Below are positions 55,048 through 63,544 of a DNA stretch of 64,000 bases, in pieces. The notes beneath the pieces are model-generated. The model was not told the origin of the DNA and ran no database searches. It was given only the letters and a program-made list of their open reading frames with translations. The position numbers and the translations under genes were made by a program. Within the stretch, counting starts at the first letter, position 1; every line of letters starts with the position of its first letter. Source of the DNA: Arthrobacter pityocampae. Its GTDB lineage: Bacteria > Actinomycetota > Actinomycetes > Actinomycetales > Micrococcaceae. The stretch spans positions 124,001 through 188,000 of the forward strand of contig NZ_PRKW01000007.1 of assembly GCF_002927275.1 (NCBI RefSeq), read 5' to 3'.

Positions 55048-55383
55048 CAGCTCGCTGGGCGCGACGACGGAACCGGACGCCTGGTGCTCGGCCAGCAGGG
55101 CGAGGGTGGTGCGCAGACGGGCATTGGTGCGGTTGCTCGGGGCGATGACGATCTCCTTCGTGGTGTTCCTGCGGTTGACTGACGATCATCGTGACCGGTC
55201 GGCCGCACTCATGGCGGATGCGTCCCGGGGCGGGATTCCTACAGGAGGCAGGGTACGTGATTCGGGGTCGGATGACGACCCGCCCATTTTATCGTCAGGA
55301 CGGCACCTCTTCCTGCAGGCAGGCGCCGTCGTGCCCATGGACGGCCGACCGGGGGCGGAAGTGCGGGTGCTATCGTGCGCAGC
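55048..55383. other. Divergent intergenic region
   Basis: The first ~100 bases are probably the 5' end of the CBM48-like gene (see its entry). The remainder, between that gene and DoxX, holds an AT-richer CATTTTATCG stretch that could be promoter DNA. I see no other gene, hairpin or operator. Confidence 0.45.
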
Positions 55384-55830
55384 ATGGCGTCCCCCACAGC
55401 ACCGCAGCGCACCTCCACTGCGAGGACGACGGCGCGGATCGTGCTCGGGGTGTTCCTCCTGTTCGCGGGCACGGCCCACCTGACGGTGGCCCGGGCCGAG
55501 TTCGCCGCGCAGGTCCCGGCGTGGTTGCCCCTCGACACGGATTTCGTGGTCGTCGCGTCGGGCGTCGTCGAACTGGTGCTCGGCGCGGCGCTGGTAATGC
55601 TCGGCCGGTACCGGGCGGTCGTCGGCTGGGTGGTCGCTGCCTTCTTCGTCGTGATCTTCCCGGGCAACATCGCCCAGTACATGGACGGCGTGAGCGCCTT
55701 CGGGCTCGATACCGACGGCGCCCGCCTCACCCGCCTGTTCTTCCAGCCCGTGCTCGTCGTGTGGGCGCTGTGGTCCACCGGCGCGTGGCGGGACCGGCGC
55801 ACTCTACTGGGTAGAGGCCGACGTCGGTGA
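55384..55830 (+). CDS. DoxX-family membrane protein
   Basis: The 148-residue product has four membrane helices of the DoxX/DUF4345-like type: IVLGVFLLFAGTAHL, the conserved FAAQVPAWLP loop, FVVVASGVVELVLGAALVML, VVGWVVAAFFVVIFPGNIAQYMDG and a last helix. DoxX proteins are linked to redox and thiol stress, but this subgroup is uncharacterised. The start is either the ATG at 55384 or a GTG three codons upstream. Confidence 0.85.
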   Translation: MASPTAPQRTSTARTTARIVLGVFLLFAGTAHLTVARAEFAAQVPAWLPLDTDFVVVASGVVELVLGAALVMLGRYRAVVGWVVAAFFVVIFPGNIAQYMDGVSAFGLDTDGARLTRLFFQPVLVVWALWSTGAWRDRRTLLGRGRRR

Positions 55831-55929
55831 CTCACGCGGAATCGACCGGCGCCCGTCGGTGATCCTCAGTATGCTTCGTAAATCAGGCGATAGCTCCGCT
55901 GCTGCCCACCTGCAACTTGAGGAGACACC

Positions 55930-56799
55930 ATGAAGACCCTCCGCCCCCTGCAATCCGTCGAGAAGCTCGAGAACGCCACCGCGCTCGACCCGATCGTCAC
56001 CAAGATGCGTGACGTCGTGCAGGCCGTGATCAAGCCCGGCGCCCTCCGCGACATCCTCCACGGCGTGCCGATCGGCCACCCGCTGCACCCGCTCATGATC
56101 CTCGTACCGACGGGCACCTGGTTCTCCGCGGCCATCCTCGACGCCATCCCGGGCTCGAACAAGGCGTCGGCGGTCCTCATCGGCACCGGAGTCGTCACTG
56201 CCGGCCCCACAGCCGTGGCCGGCTGGACCGACTGGTCGGAGGGACACGAACAGCAGCAGCGCGTCGGTATCGTGCACGCCGCCGCGAACGCCGTCGCCGT
56301 CGGGCTGTACACGCTCTCCCTCGTCCAGCGCCTGCGCGGGAAGTCCGGCAAGCTGCTCTCCTACACCGGCCTCGTCGTCGTCTCCGCCGGAGGATTCCTC
56401 GGCGGGCATATGTCCTACCGGCAATCGCTCGGGGCCAACCACGCCGAGGACGTCCCGCACCGCGTCGAGCCCGGCTGGCACGCGATCGGTGCGCTCACCG
56501 ATCTCCCCGAGGGCAAGCTGCAGCGGAAGATGCTCGGTGAGGTCCCGCTCGTCGTCCTCCGCCAGGGCAACGACGTCTCCGTCCTGTCGGACACCTGCAG
56601 CCACCTCTCCGGGCCGCTGAACGAGGGCGAACTAACCTACGACGACGGCAACGCCTGCGTGGTCTGCCCCTGGCACAACAGCACGTTCTCGCTGAAGACC
56701 GGCGAGGTCACGCGCGGCCCCGCCACATCGCCGCAGCCGTCCTTCACGACCCGCGTGGTGGCCGGCCGGGTCGAGGTGTCGCTGCCGCACGCCGGCTGA
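55930..56799 (+). CDS. DUF2231-Rieske fusion protein
   Basis: The 289-residue product joins an N-terminal DUF2231 membrane domain (LHGVPIGHPLHPLMILVPTGTWFSA, four helices to FLGGHMSYRQ) with a C-terminal Rieske [2Fe-2S] domain. The Rieske ligands are in CSHLSGPL (Cys, His) and CVVCPWHNSTF (Cys, His). The His residues of GHPLHP may bind heme or a metal. It is probably a membrane-bound electron carrier; the partner is unknown. ATG 55930 follows TTGAGGAGACACC. Confidence 0.9.
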   Translation: MKTLRPLQSVEKLENATALDPIVTKMRDVVQAVIKPGALRDILHGVPIGHPLHPLMILVPTGTWFSAAILDAIPGSNKASAVLIGTGVVTAGPTAVAGWTDWSEGHEQQQRVGIVHAAANAVAVGLYTLSLVQRLRGKSGKLLSYTGLVVVSAGGFLGGHMSYRQSLGANHAEDVPHRVEPGWHAIGALTDLPEGKLQRKMLGEVPLVVLRQGNDVSVLSDTCSHLSGPLNEGELTYDDGNACVVCPWHNSTFSLKTGEVTRGPATSPQPSFTTRVVAGRVEVSLPHAG

Positions 56800-56946
56800 G
56801 GCCCCCGACCGTTTCCGCACCGAATCCGGGGGGCTTCGGGGCCGGCAGGTGGGTGTGGTGGCACGCCACGCCGTGCAACAGGTGGTTCGGGCCCTCGACG
56901 TCCCGCGCGCAGTCCGCGTCCACACGCTGCATCAGGCGCCCCTGAC

Positions 56947-56985
56947 ACGACGATGCCCGGCACGGTCCGTGCCGGGCATCGTCGT
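56947..56985. terminator. Bidirectional terminator
   Basis: A 19-bp near-perfect palindrome centred at 56966 lies between the convergent Rieske and excalibur genes, 11 bases past the latter's stop. It is the strongest hairpin in this part of the window. The preceding ~140 bases show nothing else. Confidence 0.85.
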
Positions 56986-56996
56986 CGGTTCTTCGA

Positions 56997-57470
56997 TCAG
57001 TTGCCGGCGAGACCAGCACGACGGCGGACGACGAAGGCCCCGCCCAGTGCTGCCAGGACCAGTCCGCCACCGAGCGCGAGGGCACCGGCGTCGTCGCCCT
57101 CCGGGGTCTGGGCGACACCGGTCTCGGCTCCACCGACCGGCATCTGCGCAACCTGCCCGGGGACCGGCTGCGCGACGGGTGGCACAGGCTGGGCCACGGG
57201 CGGTGCGACTGGCGTGTTCTGCGCGACCAGCCCCGCGACGATGCCGGCATCGTAGGCAGGCGTGCCCGCGGCGTCACAGCCGAAGCCGTCCTTGTCGGCG
57301 TCGAGGCCCGGCTGGTAGCCGGGGGTCCCCACGGGGATGTTGTAGACGCCGACGCTCGCGGCTTCGGTGCAGTTGTTGAACGGGAGGCCGACGGCGAGGG
57401 CCGGTGAGGCGGAGAGCAGGGAGACGCCGGCAACGGCCGACGTGGCGAGTGCGATGGACAGTTTCTTCAC
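56997..57470 (-). CDS. Secreted excalibur calcium-binding protein with C-terminal anchor
   Basis: The 157-residue product has a signal peptide (KKLSIALATSAVAGVSLLSASPALA), an excalibur domain (FNNCTEAASVGVYNIPVGTPGYQPGLDADKDGFGCD, in parts; DxDxDG calcium loop and two Cys), a Pro/Val/Gln-rich spacer, and a C-terminal helix with basic tail (LVLAALGGAFVVRRRAG). The tail resembles a wall-sorting signal but lacks a clear LPxTG, so membrane anchoring is likelier. The GTG at 57470 follows CAGGAGCATCTCC. Confidence 0.87.
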   Translation of the reverse strand: MKKLSIALATSAVAGVSLLSASPALAVGLPFNNCTEAASVGVYNIPVGTPGYQPGLDADKDGFGCDAAGTPAYDAGIVAGLVAQNTPVAPPVAQPVPPVAQPVPGQVAQMPVGGAETGVAQTPEGDDAGALALGGGLVLAALGGAFVVRRRAGLAGN

Positions 57471-57661
57471 GGAGATGCTCCTGAGACGTGGTCGGGCTGA
57501 TGAGCAGACTGTAAATTCCCTCGGATCTCGCTGAACAGCTTTACCCGCTCGGCGCCCGCCTTGTTGCGCTTCGCAACAAATCGAGATAATGCGTCGGTCT
57601 CGTCGCGAGCGAGTCAGGGGGCGCGCGGCCGGTTCCGTTGCAGCCGTGCCTGTCGCTTCTG

Positions 57662-58000
57662 TCAGTCGCCCGACACCCACCGCGCCTGCGCCACCGGGTA
57701 CAGGTCCGTCGCCTCGAGCAGCACGGAGTCGATCCGCGCCGTCAGGACGCCGTCCGCCTCCGACGCCGCCTTCGCCTCGCTCCAGCGCGGATCGGCGCCG
57801 AACGCGGTCCAGTTGGCCTTCGGGTCGCCGTCGTGCTCGAGGAGATAGACGAGGACGTCGTCGCTGCCGACCGGCGTCCAGTAGCCGAGGCTCCTCATGT
57901 TGTGTTCGGTGAAGAGGCCGATGGTCGAGGAACGGAAGCGCTCCACGAGGGCGTCCATCTTGCCGGGGTTCGCGGTGTATGTGCGCAGTTCGTAGGTCAA
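57662..58000 (-). CDS. NIPSNAP-family protein
   Basis: The 112-residue product is a single NIPSNAP ferredoxin-like domain: YELRTYTANPGKMDALVERF, LFTEHNMRSLGYWTPVGSDDVLVYLLEHDG, and a WTAFGADPRW turn. Family function is poorly defined. The start is a TTG at 58000 after GGGAGAGCC. It stands alone. Confidence 0.83.
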   Translation of the reverse strand: MTYELRTYTANPGKMDALVERFRSSTIGLFTEHNMRSLGYWTPVGSDDVLVYLLEHDGDPKANWTAFGADPRWSEAKAASEADGVLTARIDSVLLEATDLYPVAQARWVSGD

Positions 58001-58124
58001 GGCTCTCCCGTGCTTGGTGGGCTGGTGTAAGCCCCAGACTAATCGGGCGTCGCCCCGACAGCTGCTGAATGTCAGTGGTGGGGGAAATCATGGAGCAACA
58101 CCCACCGTCAGAAAGGGGGCATGA

Positions 58125-58646
58125 GTGCTCGGAACTCCCGCTGCGGGGAACGTACTCATCACCGAGATCGGCTTCGCTCCGCTCGTTGCTGCACCCGCCG
58201 ACCACCCGCTGCTGGAGGTGCTCCTGCACCCGGCGGCAGAGGAGGCGTTCCAGTGGATGGTCAGTATCGGTGATCAGTGCAACCCCTGGCGGGATCTCGG
58301 GTCACGGGCCGAGGTGGTCCGTCTGCTCAGGCTGATCGCCGCGGATGGTGACTGGCTCGTCATCCAGTCCAAAGACCTCGACCGCGGCCCCTCAGGGCGT
58401 TACGCCCAGGTCATGAACACGGGGCACGGTTACTTCGTCGAGATCGCCTATCGAGATGACGGAGCAGTCCACAACTGGCGGATCGGACGGGGCGCGGACG
58501 CGGACGACGCCGGGAACAAGCCCCATGGTGCAGTCACAAGGATCCACCAGCTCAAGTTCGCGGAGATCACCGAGGTGCTGGACTCCTGCCTACGCGGGCA
58601 TGGCCTGCCCCTCGGGTACGGCGGGGCGCTGCACGTGTATCGGTGA
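58125..58646 (+). CDS. Hypothetical protein, possibly immunity-like
   Basis: The 173-residue product is soluble, with FQWMVSIGDQCNPWRDLGSRAEVVRLL, GDWLVIQSKDLDRGPSGRYAQVMNTGHGYFVEIAYRDDG and a C-terminal helix (KFAEITEVLDSCLRGHGL). The alternating strand pattern RYAQVMNTGHGYFVEI resembles small immunity proteins, but I cannot name a family. The GTG at 58125 follows AAAGGGGGCAT at good spacing. Confidence 0.65.
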   Translation: MLGTPAAGNVLITEIGFAPLVAAPADHPLLEVLLHPAAEEAFQWMVSIGDQCNPWRDLGSRAEVVRLLRLIAADGDWLVIQSKDLDRGPSGRYAQVMNTGHGYFVEIAYRDDGAVHNWRIGRGADADDAGNKPHGAVTRIHQLKFAEITEVLDSCLRGHGLPLGYGGALHVYR

Positions 58647-58702
58647 CCTCCGGACAGCGCGAGCGGGGTCCCGCGTGCGGGGACAACACACCCGGGGGCG
58701 GC

Positions 58703-59500
58703 TCAGGCGAAGAGCTCGGGGCGCCGGCAGAGAAGATAGGTGTTGATCTCCCGGGCACGGCGCACCTCCGCCGGGTCCACACCCGCGAAGAGCAGCTCTT
58801 CGCCGTCCCCGGCGAGCCCGAGGAACGTCCCGTAGGGGCTCACGATGCAGCTCAGACCCGTGAAGCCGGGCGCGGTGTGGTTCGCGTACGCGATGTACAC
58901 GCCGTTCTCGAGCGCTCGTGCGGGCACCAGCAGCGTCGAGATGCGCTCGGCGTTGTAGGTGTGCGCCGGGGGCCGGTTCCCGACGTCGCCCGTGGCCGGC
59001 ACGGCCGTGGGGATCAGCAGCAGATCGGTGCCACGTCCGGCGGCACTCCGTACGAATTCCGGGAACTCGACGTCGTAGCAGATGCCGAGTGCCACGCTCA
59101 TGCCCAGCAGCCGAAGCACCTCGGGGCGCTCGTTCCCGGGGGCGAAGACCGCCTGCTCCTCGGCCCCGAACAGGTGCGACTTCCGGTAGCGGGTCAGCTC
59201 CGCGCCCTGATGATCGAACAGGGAGGCGGTGATGTGCCGCGCGTCGGGGGTGGCCTCGACGCTCGAGCCGACCAGCGCGATGCCGTACCGCCGGGCGATG
59301 CAGGCGAGGGCGTCCCGGATGGCTGCGCCGTCCGACTCCGCGGCGACCGCGGGCGCGTAGCCGGTGGCGAAGAGTTCGGGGGTCACGAGGATCTCCGCGC
59401 CCTGGGCGGCCGCGCGCGCGGCGAACCCGTCGAGGCGGCGGAGGTTCTCCTCCACGGCACCGACCGTCCCTGCGGCCTGGAGAACAGCGAGAGCGGGCAT
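58703..59500 (-). CDS. Carbon-nitrogen hydrolase (nitrilase superfamily)
   Basis: The 265-residue product has the nitrilase triad: Glu in ILVTPELFATGY, Lys in LTRYRKSHLFG, and Cys in VALGICYDVEFPEFVR. Domain length and lack of extensions point to an omega-amidase or N-carbamoyl-amide hydrolase-like branch. The ATG at 59500 follows GGAAGGAGTGGCG; a longer frame to 59566 is less likely. It is divergent from the NCS1 permease operon, which fits uptake and hydrolysis of a nitrogen compound. Confidence 0.9.
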   Translation of the reverse strand: MPALAVLQAAGTVGAVEENLRRLDGFAARAAAQGAEILVTPELFATGYAPAVAAESDGAAIRDALACIARRYGIALVGSSVEATPDARHITASLFDHQGAELTRYRKSHLFGAEEQAVFAPGNERPEVLRLLGMSVALGICYDVEFPEFVRSAAGRGTDLLLIPTAVPATGDVGNRPPAHTYNAERISTLLVPARALENGVYIAYANHTAPGFTGLSCIVSPYGTFLGLAGDGEELLFAGVDPAEVRRAREINTYLLCRRPELFA

Positions 59501-59604
59501 CGCCACTCCTTCCGGGAGGCCGGTCGGGCGGCAGGTGTTCTGCGCAGATTTCGACGGCCGATCCATTGACAGCCCTCATGATAGGCACAACGATGTACCC
59601 AAAC

Positions 59605-59617
59605 CGAATGACATTCG
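59605..59617. promoter_or_regulatory. Putative operator in nitrilase/NCS1 divergent promoter
   Basis: CGAATG-A-CATTCG, a perfect 13-base palindrome 20 bases upstream of the small membrane protein start. The surrounding 60 bases are AT-richer than average. The TetR protein at 62654 is a possible binder. Confidence 0.45.
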
Positions 59618-59636
59618 ATTACTGGAGAGACGCACC

Positions 59637-59807
59637 ATGGTTCCCACCGACGCAACGGCGAGCGATCTGCACCGACGCCTCACGGAGATCTCCGCCTCCG
59701 AGCACGACGACGCCTCGCGCGCCGCACTCTCGGGACGGCACCTCGGCCTGTACACCCTCGTGACCCTCGGGATCACGCTCCTCGGGTTCCTGGTGCTGGC
59801 CCTGTGA
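59637..59807 (+). CDS. Small single-pass membrane protein, overlaps NCS1 permease gene
   Basis: The 56-residue product has a charged N-terminal half (DLHRRLTEISASEHDDASRA) and one C-terminal membrane helix (LYTLVTLGITLLGFLVLAL). The ATG at 59637 follows TGGAGAGACGCACC. Its TGA overlaps the GTG of the permease by 4 bases, so translation is coupled. I do not recognise a family; a small accessory subunit of the permease is a reasonable inference. Confidence 0.72.
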   Translation: MVPTDATASDLHRRLTEISASEHDDASRAALSGRHLGLYTLVTLGITLLGFLVLAL

Positions 59808-61360
59808 GCAGGGACAGGCAGGAGACGGTCCGTAAGCTCCCGGGCCGCGCCGATCGAGCGCAGGGCGCCGCCGGCGCGCAGGGCGCACACGCCACGCACG
59901 ACGGCGGTACCGGCGGCTCGCTCGGCTCGCTGCCCCTCCTGCGCAGCGAGCGCATCTGGAACAGCGCCGACTTCACCGGCGTCAACATCAGCCTCGCCAT
60001 CGCCACGTGGGCGTTCCTCGTCGGCGGTTCGACGGCGCTGCTCGTCGGCTTCCAGCAGGGCATCGCCGCGATGATCATCGGCAACGCGATCGGCCTCGGC
60101 TTCATGATCCTGGCCAGCGTCGTCGCCAGCCAGCGCTACGGCGTGGAGCAGTACACGATCCTCCGGCCGGTCTTCGGACTCGTGGGCGTCGGGTTCCTCG
60201 TCTTCACCGTCATCCTCATCACCGAGATGGGCTGGTCCTCGCTGCTGGCCATCATGGTGGGCCGAGCCGTCACCCAGGTCTCCAACTCCACGTTCGGCAC
60301 CGACTTCGGGCCCGAGAGCCTCATGGTCACGCTCTTCGCCCTCGGGGCGATCGCCGTCTCCTGGTGGATCCTCTCCCGCGGACCCGTGACCATCGGCCGG
60401 TTCAACAAGTTCATCGCGCCGGGCCTGATCGTGGTGACCGTCTTCCTCATGGTCTTCCTCGTCCTCAACACCTCCTGGGACACCCTGCTCACCGCCGCGC
60501 CGCTGGCCCCGTTCGAGGACGAGCGCCTCAACTTCGCCCTCGCCGTCGAGTTCAACGTGGGCGTCGGCGTCTCCTGGTACCCGGTCATGGGTTCCCTCGC
60601 CCGGCTGACCAAGACGCCGAAGGCCGCCCTCTGGCCGTCCTACGGCGGACTGCTCGGCGCCACCCTGATCGCGCAGGTCGTCGGCATGGCCGCAGCCCTC
60701 ACCCTCGGCGACTCCGATCCCACCGTCTGGATGCTGCCCTTCGGCGGGCCGGTGCTCGGCGCGTTCATCCTCCTGTTCATCGCCTTCGCGAACATCACCA
60801 GTACCTCCTCGATCGTCTACTCCACGGTGCTCGCCATCCGGCAGGCCAGCGGCTCCCTGCTCTCCGGGGTCCGGTGGGCGTGGCTGTGCGCGGCGTTCTT
60901 CGTGCTGCCGGCCGTCCTCGCGTTCTTCCCCGGCTTCATGTATCAGCGCTTCATGGCCTTCGTGACGCTCAGCGGCGCGTTCCTGGCACCCATGTGCGGG
61001 GCGATCATCGCCGACTACTTCCTGCTGCGCCGCCAGCGCGTCGACCTGGAGCATCTCTACCGCCACCGGCAGGAGAGCGCCTACCACTTCCACGGTGGAG
61101 TCAACTGGGCCGGCATGGCCGCCGTCGCCGTCGGAGCCGCCTTCTACCTGGTGATCTACAACCCGGTCACGCTCACCACGCTGCCCGTCTTCGGCTACAT
61201 CACGGCGTCCTTCCCCGCCGCGATCGTCGGCGGCATCGTCTACTTCGTCCTCGCGAAGGTCCTCTACGTCCGCCGCGGCCTCGGCGGCTACGCGGCGGAC
61301 GTGAACGCGGACGCCGGTCTCGCGACCGCCCCCGAGCAGACGATCGAGGGCCGCGCATGA
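59804..61360 (+). CDS. NCS1-family nucleobase/cytosine-type permease
   Basis: The 518-residue product has about 12 helices with NCS1 signatures: RIWNSADFTGVNISLAIATW at helix one, GVEQYTILRPVFG, and VGVSWYPVMGSLARLTKTPKAALWP around helix six. The 45-residue Gly/Ala-rich N-terminus is poorly conserved. Family members import purines, pyrimidines, hydantoins or thiamine precursors with Na+ or H+. The neighbouring nitrilase and alcohol dehydrogenase suggest a nitrogen heterocycle or amide substrate. It overlaps both neighbours by 4 bases. Confidence 0.9.
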   Translation: MSRDRQETVRKLPGRADRAQGAAGAQGAHATHDGGTGGSLGSLPLLRSERIWNSADFTGVNISLAIATWAFLVGGSTALLVGFQQGIAAMIIGNAIGLGFMILASVVASQRYGVEQYTILRPVFGLVGVGFLVFTVILITEMGWSSLLAIMVGRAVTQVSNSTFGTDFGPESLMVTLFALGAIAVSWWILSRGPVTIGRFNKFIAPGLIVVTVFLMVFLVLNTSWDTLLTAAPLAPFEDERLNFALAVEFNVGVGVSWYPVMGSLARLTKTPKAALWPSYGGLLGATLIAQVVGMAAALTLGDSDPTVWMLPFGGPVLGAFILLFIAFANITSTSSIVYSTVLAIRQASGSLLSGVRWAWLCAAFFVLPAVLAFFPGFMYQRFMAFVTLSGAFLAPMCGAIIADYFLLRRQRVDLEHLYRHRQESAYHFHGGVNWAGMAAVAVGAAFYLVIYNPVTLTTLPVFGYITASFPAAIVGGIVYFVLAKVLYVRRGLGGYAADVNADAGLATAPEQTIEGRA

Positions 61361-62454
61361 GCCGCTCCTCCCGCGCCGCCGTCCACCGCCATGGCTCGCA
61401 GGACCTCGACGTGACCGTCGTCGACGTCGCCGACCCCGCCCCGGGCACCGTCCTCGTCCGCATGGGAGCGTCGGGGGTGTGCGGATCGGACCGCCACGTA
61501 CTCGACGGCGACTGGACCCTGCCCTCGCCCACGGTCATGGGCCACGAGGGTGCCGGGACCGTGGAGGCGATCGGCGACGGCGTCACCGACGTCGCCGTGG
61601 GCGACCACGTGATCCTCTCCTGGTTCTACCCCTGCCGGCGCTGCACCGCGTGCCTGTCGGGGAAGTCCTACGTGTGCACGGGCAGCCGGTCCGAGGAATG
61701 CCTCCTGCCCGACGGCAGCAGCCCGCTCACCCTCGACGGCGAGCGCGTGTTCCCGTACCTGACCGTCGGGTCCATGAGCGAGTACGCCGTCGTCCCCGAG
61801 GCCGGCGCCATCCGCATCCCCGACGAGGTCCCGTTCGACGTCGCCAGCCTCATCGGCTGCTCCGTCGCTACCGGCTTCGGGGCCGTGGTCAACGACGCCG
61901 GCGTCGAGGCCGGGACGTCCGCCGTCGTCGTCGGGACCGGCGGCGTGGGGCTCTCCATCATTCTGGCGCTGCGGCTCGTCGGCGCGAACCCGATCATCGC
62001 CGTCGACCTCAGCGAGGACAAGCTCGCGGCCGCGCGGGAGTTCGGCGCCACCCACACGCTCGTGCCCTCGGACGGGCTCGCGGAGGAGATCGCCGCGATC
62101 ACGCAGGGAGGCGCCGCCTACGCGTTCGAGGCGATCGGGCGGGTCCAGACCATCGAGTCCCTCCCCTCGCTGCTCGCGCCCGGGGGCAAGGCCGTCATCG
62201 TGGGCCTGCCGCCGGAGGACAGCCCGGTGTCCATCGACGCGCTCGCGCTCGCGGAGAGCGGGAAGTCCCTCATCGGCTCCAACTACGGCTCCACCGTGCC
62301 AGGGCGGGACTTCCCGCGCCTGGCCGCGCTGTACCTCGCGGGGCGGCTGCCCGTGGACCGGCTCATCTCGCACCGCATCGGGCTGGACGACGTCAACGAG
62401 GCCTTCGACGCCATGCGCCGGGGCGAGCGGGCCCGTAGCGTGATCGTGTTCTGA
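61357..62454 (+). CDS. Zinc-dependent alcohol dehydrogenase (MDR family)
   Basis: The 365-residue product has the catalytic-zinc motifs GVCGSDRH and MGHEGAGTVEAIGDGV, four structural-zinc cysteines in CRRCTACLSGKSYVC, and the NAD motif VVGTGGVGLSIIL followed by an acidic residue (VDLSED), suggesting NAD+. The ATG overlaps the permease stop by 4 bases. It would oxidise an alcohol, possibly derived from the imported compound. Confidence 0.92.
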   Translation: MSRSSRAAVHRHGSQDLDVTVVDVADPAPGTVLVRMGASGVCGSDRHVLDGDWTLPSPTVMGHEGAGTVEAIGDGVTDVAVGDHVILSWFYPCRRCTACLSGKSYVCTGSRSEECLLPDGSSPLTLDGERVFPYLTVGSMSEYAVVPEAGAIRIPDEVPFDVASLIGCSVATGFGAVVNDAGVEAGTSAVVVGTGGVGLSIILALRLVGANPIIAVDLSEDKLAAAREFGATHTLVPSDGLAEEIAAITQGGAAYAFEAIGRVQTIESLPSLLAPGGKAVIVGLPPEDSPVSIDALALAESGKSLIGSNYGSTVPGRDFPRLAALYLAGRLPVDRLISHRIGLDDVNEAFDAMRRGERARSVIVF

Positions 62455-62653
62455 CGAGGGCGGCCGCAACGGCTGGTGCGGCGACGACGACGGCGCGCGG
62501 CTCGTCAGGACACGACGAGGGCTCGCGAGGGCGACGACGGAGACGCGCGACCGATGACGGAGGGGGGCGCTCGGCGGCGCTCGTCAATCGCCCGGACGGG
62601 GAACGGTACTGTGCGGCTTAGGTGTGCGGCTCGACCGCACTGTCAGGGGGACC

Positions 62654-63277
62654 ATGGGACGGCCACGTACGGCGATTCTGTCGCCGGAGAAGATCTATCG
62701 GGCAGCACTGGAGCTCGTCGACGAGGTCGGCGACTTCACCCTGCCCGGACTGGCGAGGAAGCTGTCGGTCAGCCCGTCCTCCATCTACCACCACGTGCAG
62801 GGGCGGCCGGAGATCATCAACGGCATCCGGTCCGTCATCGGCTCCGACGCCCTGGCCTCGGGCGACTTCTTCACCGCGGGCCCCGACTGGCGGGACCGGG
62901 CCGCGGCATGGGCACGCAGCTACCGCCGTGCCCTCGGCCAGCATGCGAAGGCCATCCCGCTGCTCGTGGGGGAGGCCGTGACGGACAAGGCCACGCTCGA
63001 CATCTACGAACACCTCGCCGCGGTGTTCGTGGAGCAGGGCTTCGCGGCGAATGACGTCGTGGTGGCAGTGACCGTCCTCGACAGCTTCATGCTGGGATCC
63101 GCGCTCGATATGGCGTCCCCGGAACTGTCCTGGCTCGCCGACCCGGAGGCCCAGCCCGCGCTGCATGGGGCGTTCGCGGGGGCTTCGTTGGAGGGGAAAC
63201 GCTCGGAACTCGGTTTCGAGGCGGGCGTGGATGCCATCATCGCGTACCTCGAGACACTGCTGCCGGTGCGCTCCTGA
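62654..63277 (+). CDS. TetR-family regulator (TetR_C-like)
   Basis: The 207-residue product has the TetR helix-turn-helix (IYRAALELVDEVGDFTLPGLARKLSVSPSSIYHHVQGRPEII, in parts) and a C-terminal TetR_C-type helical domain (YEHLAAVFVEQGFAANDVVVAVTVLDSFMLG). ATG 62654 (MGRPRTAIL) follows AGGGGGACC. It lies 199 bases after the alcohol dehydrogenase gene and is a candidate regulator of the permease operon or the following transporter. Confidence 0.9.
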   Translation: MGRPRTAILSPEKIYRAALELVDEVGDFTLPGLARKLSVSPSSIYHHVQGRPEIINGIRSVIGSDALASGDFFTAGPDWRDRAAAWARSYRRALGQHAKAIPLLVGEAVTDKATLDIYEHLAAVFVEQGFAANDVVVAVTVLDSFMLGSALDMASPELSWLADPEAQPALHGAFAGASLEGKRSELGFEAGVDAIIAYLETLLPVRS

Positions 63278-63544
63278 CCCGCGCAGCGGTACCGCGGTGG
63301 CCTCCCGGTCACGTCCGGATGCCGCAGAGAGCTGGAAGGAACTCCCGAGGTGCAGCGCAGGCATGATCCCGGGCGTTCGTTTCCCGATTATTCTTGACTG
63401 GTTTGCTCATCGCGTGGAGGGACAGCCTCCGCACGATGTCGTCCTGGCACGCAACCATGCGCAGAACGCCGAACCCCCGAAGTGTCCGGAGCAGTGTCCC
63501 GTCGTGGCGTGACGGACCCGCGTGCGCTGACAGGTGGAGGAAGA

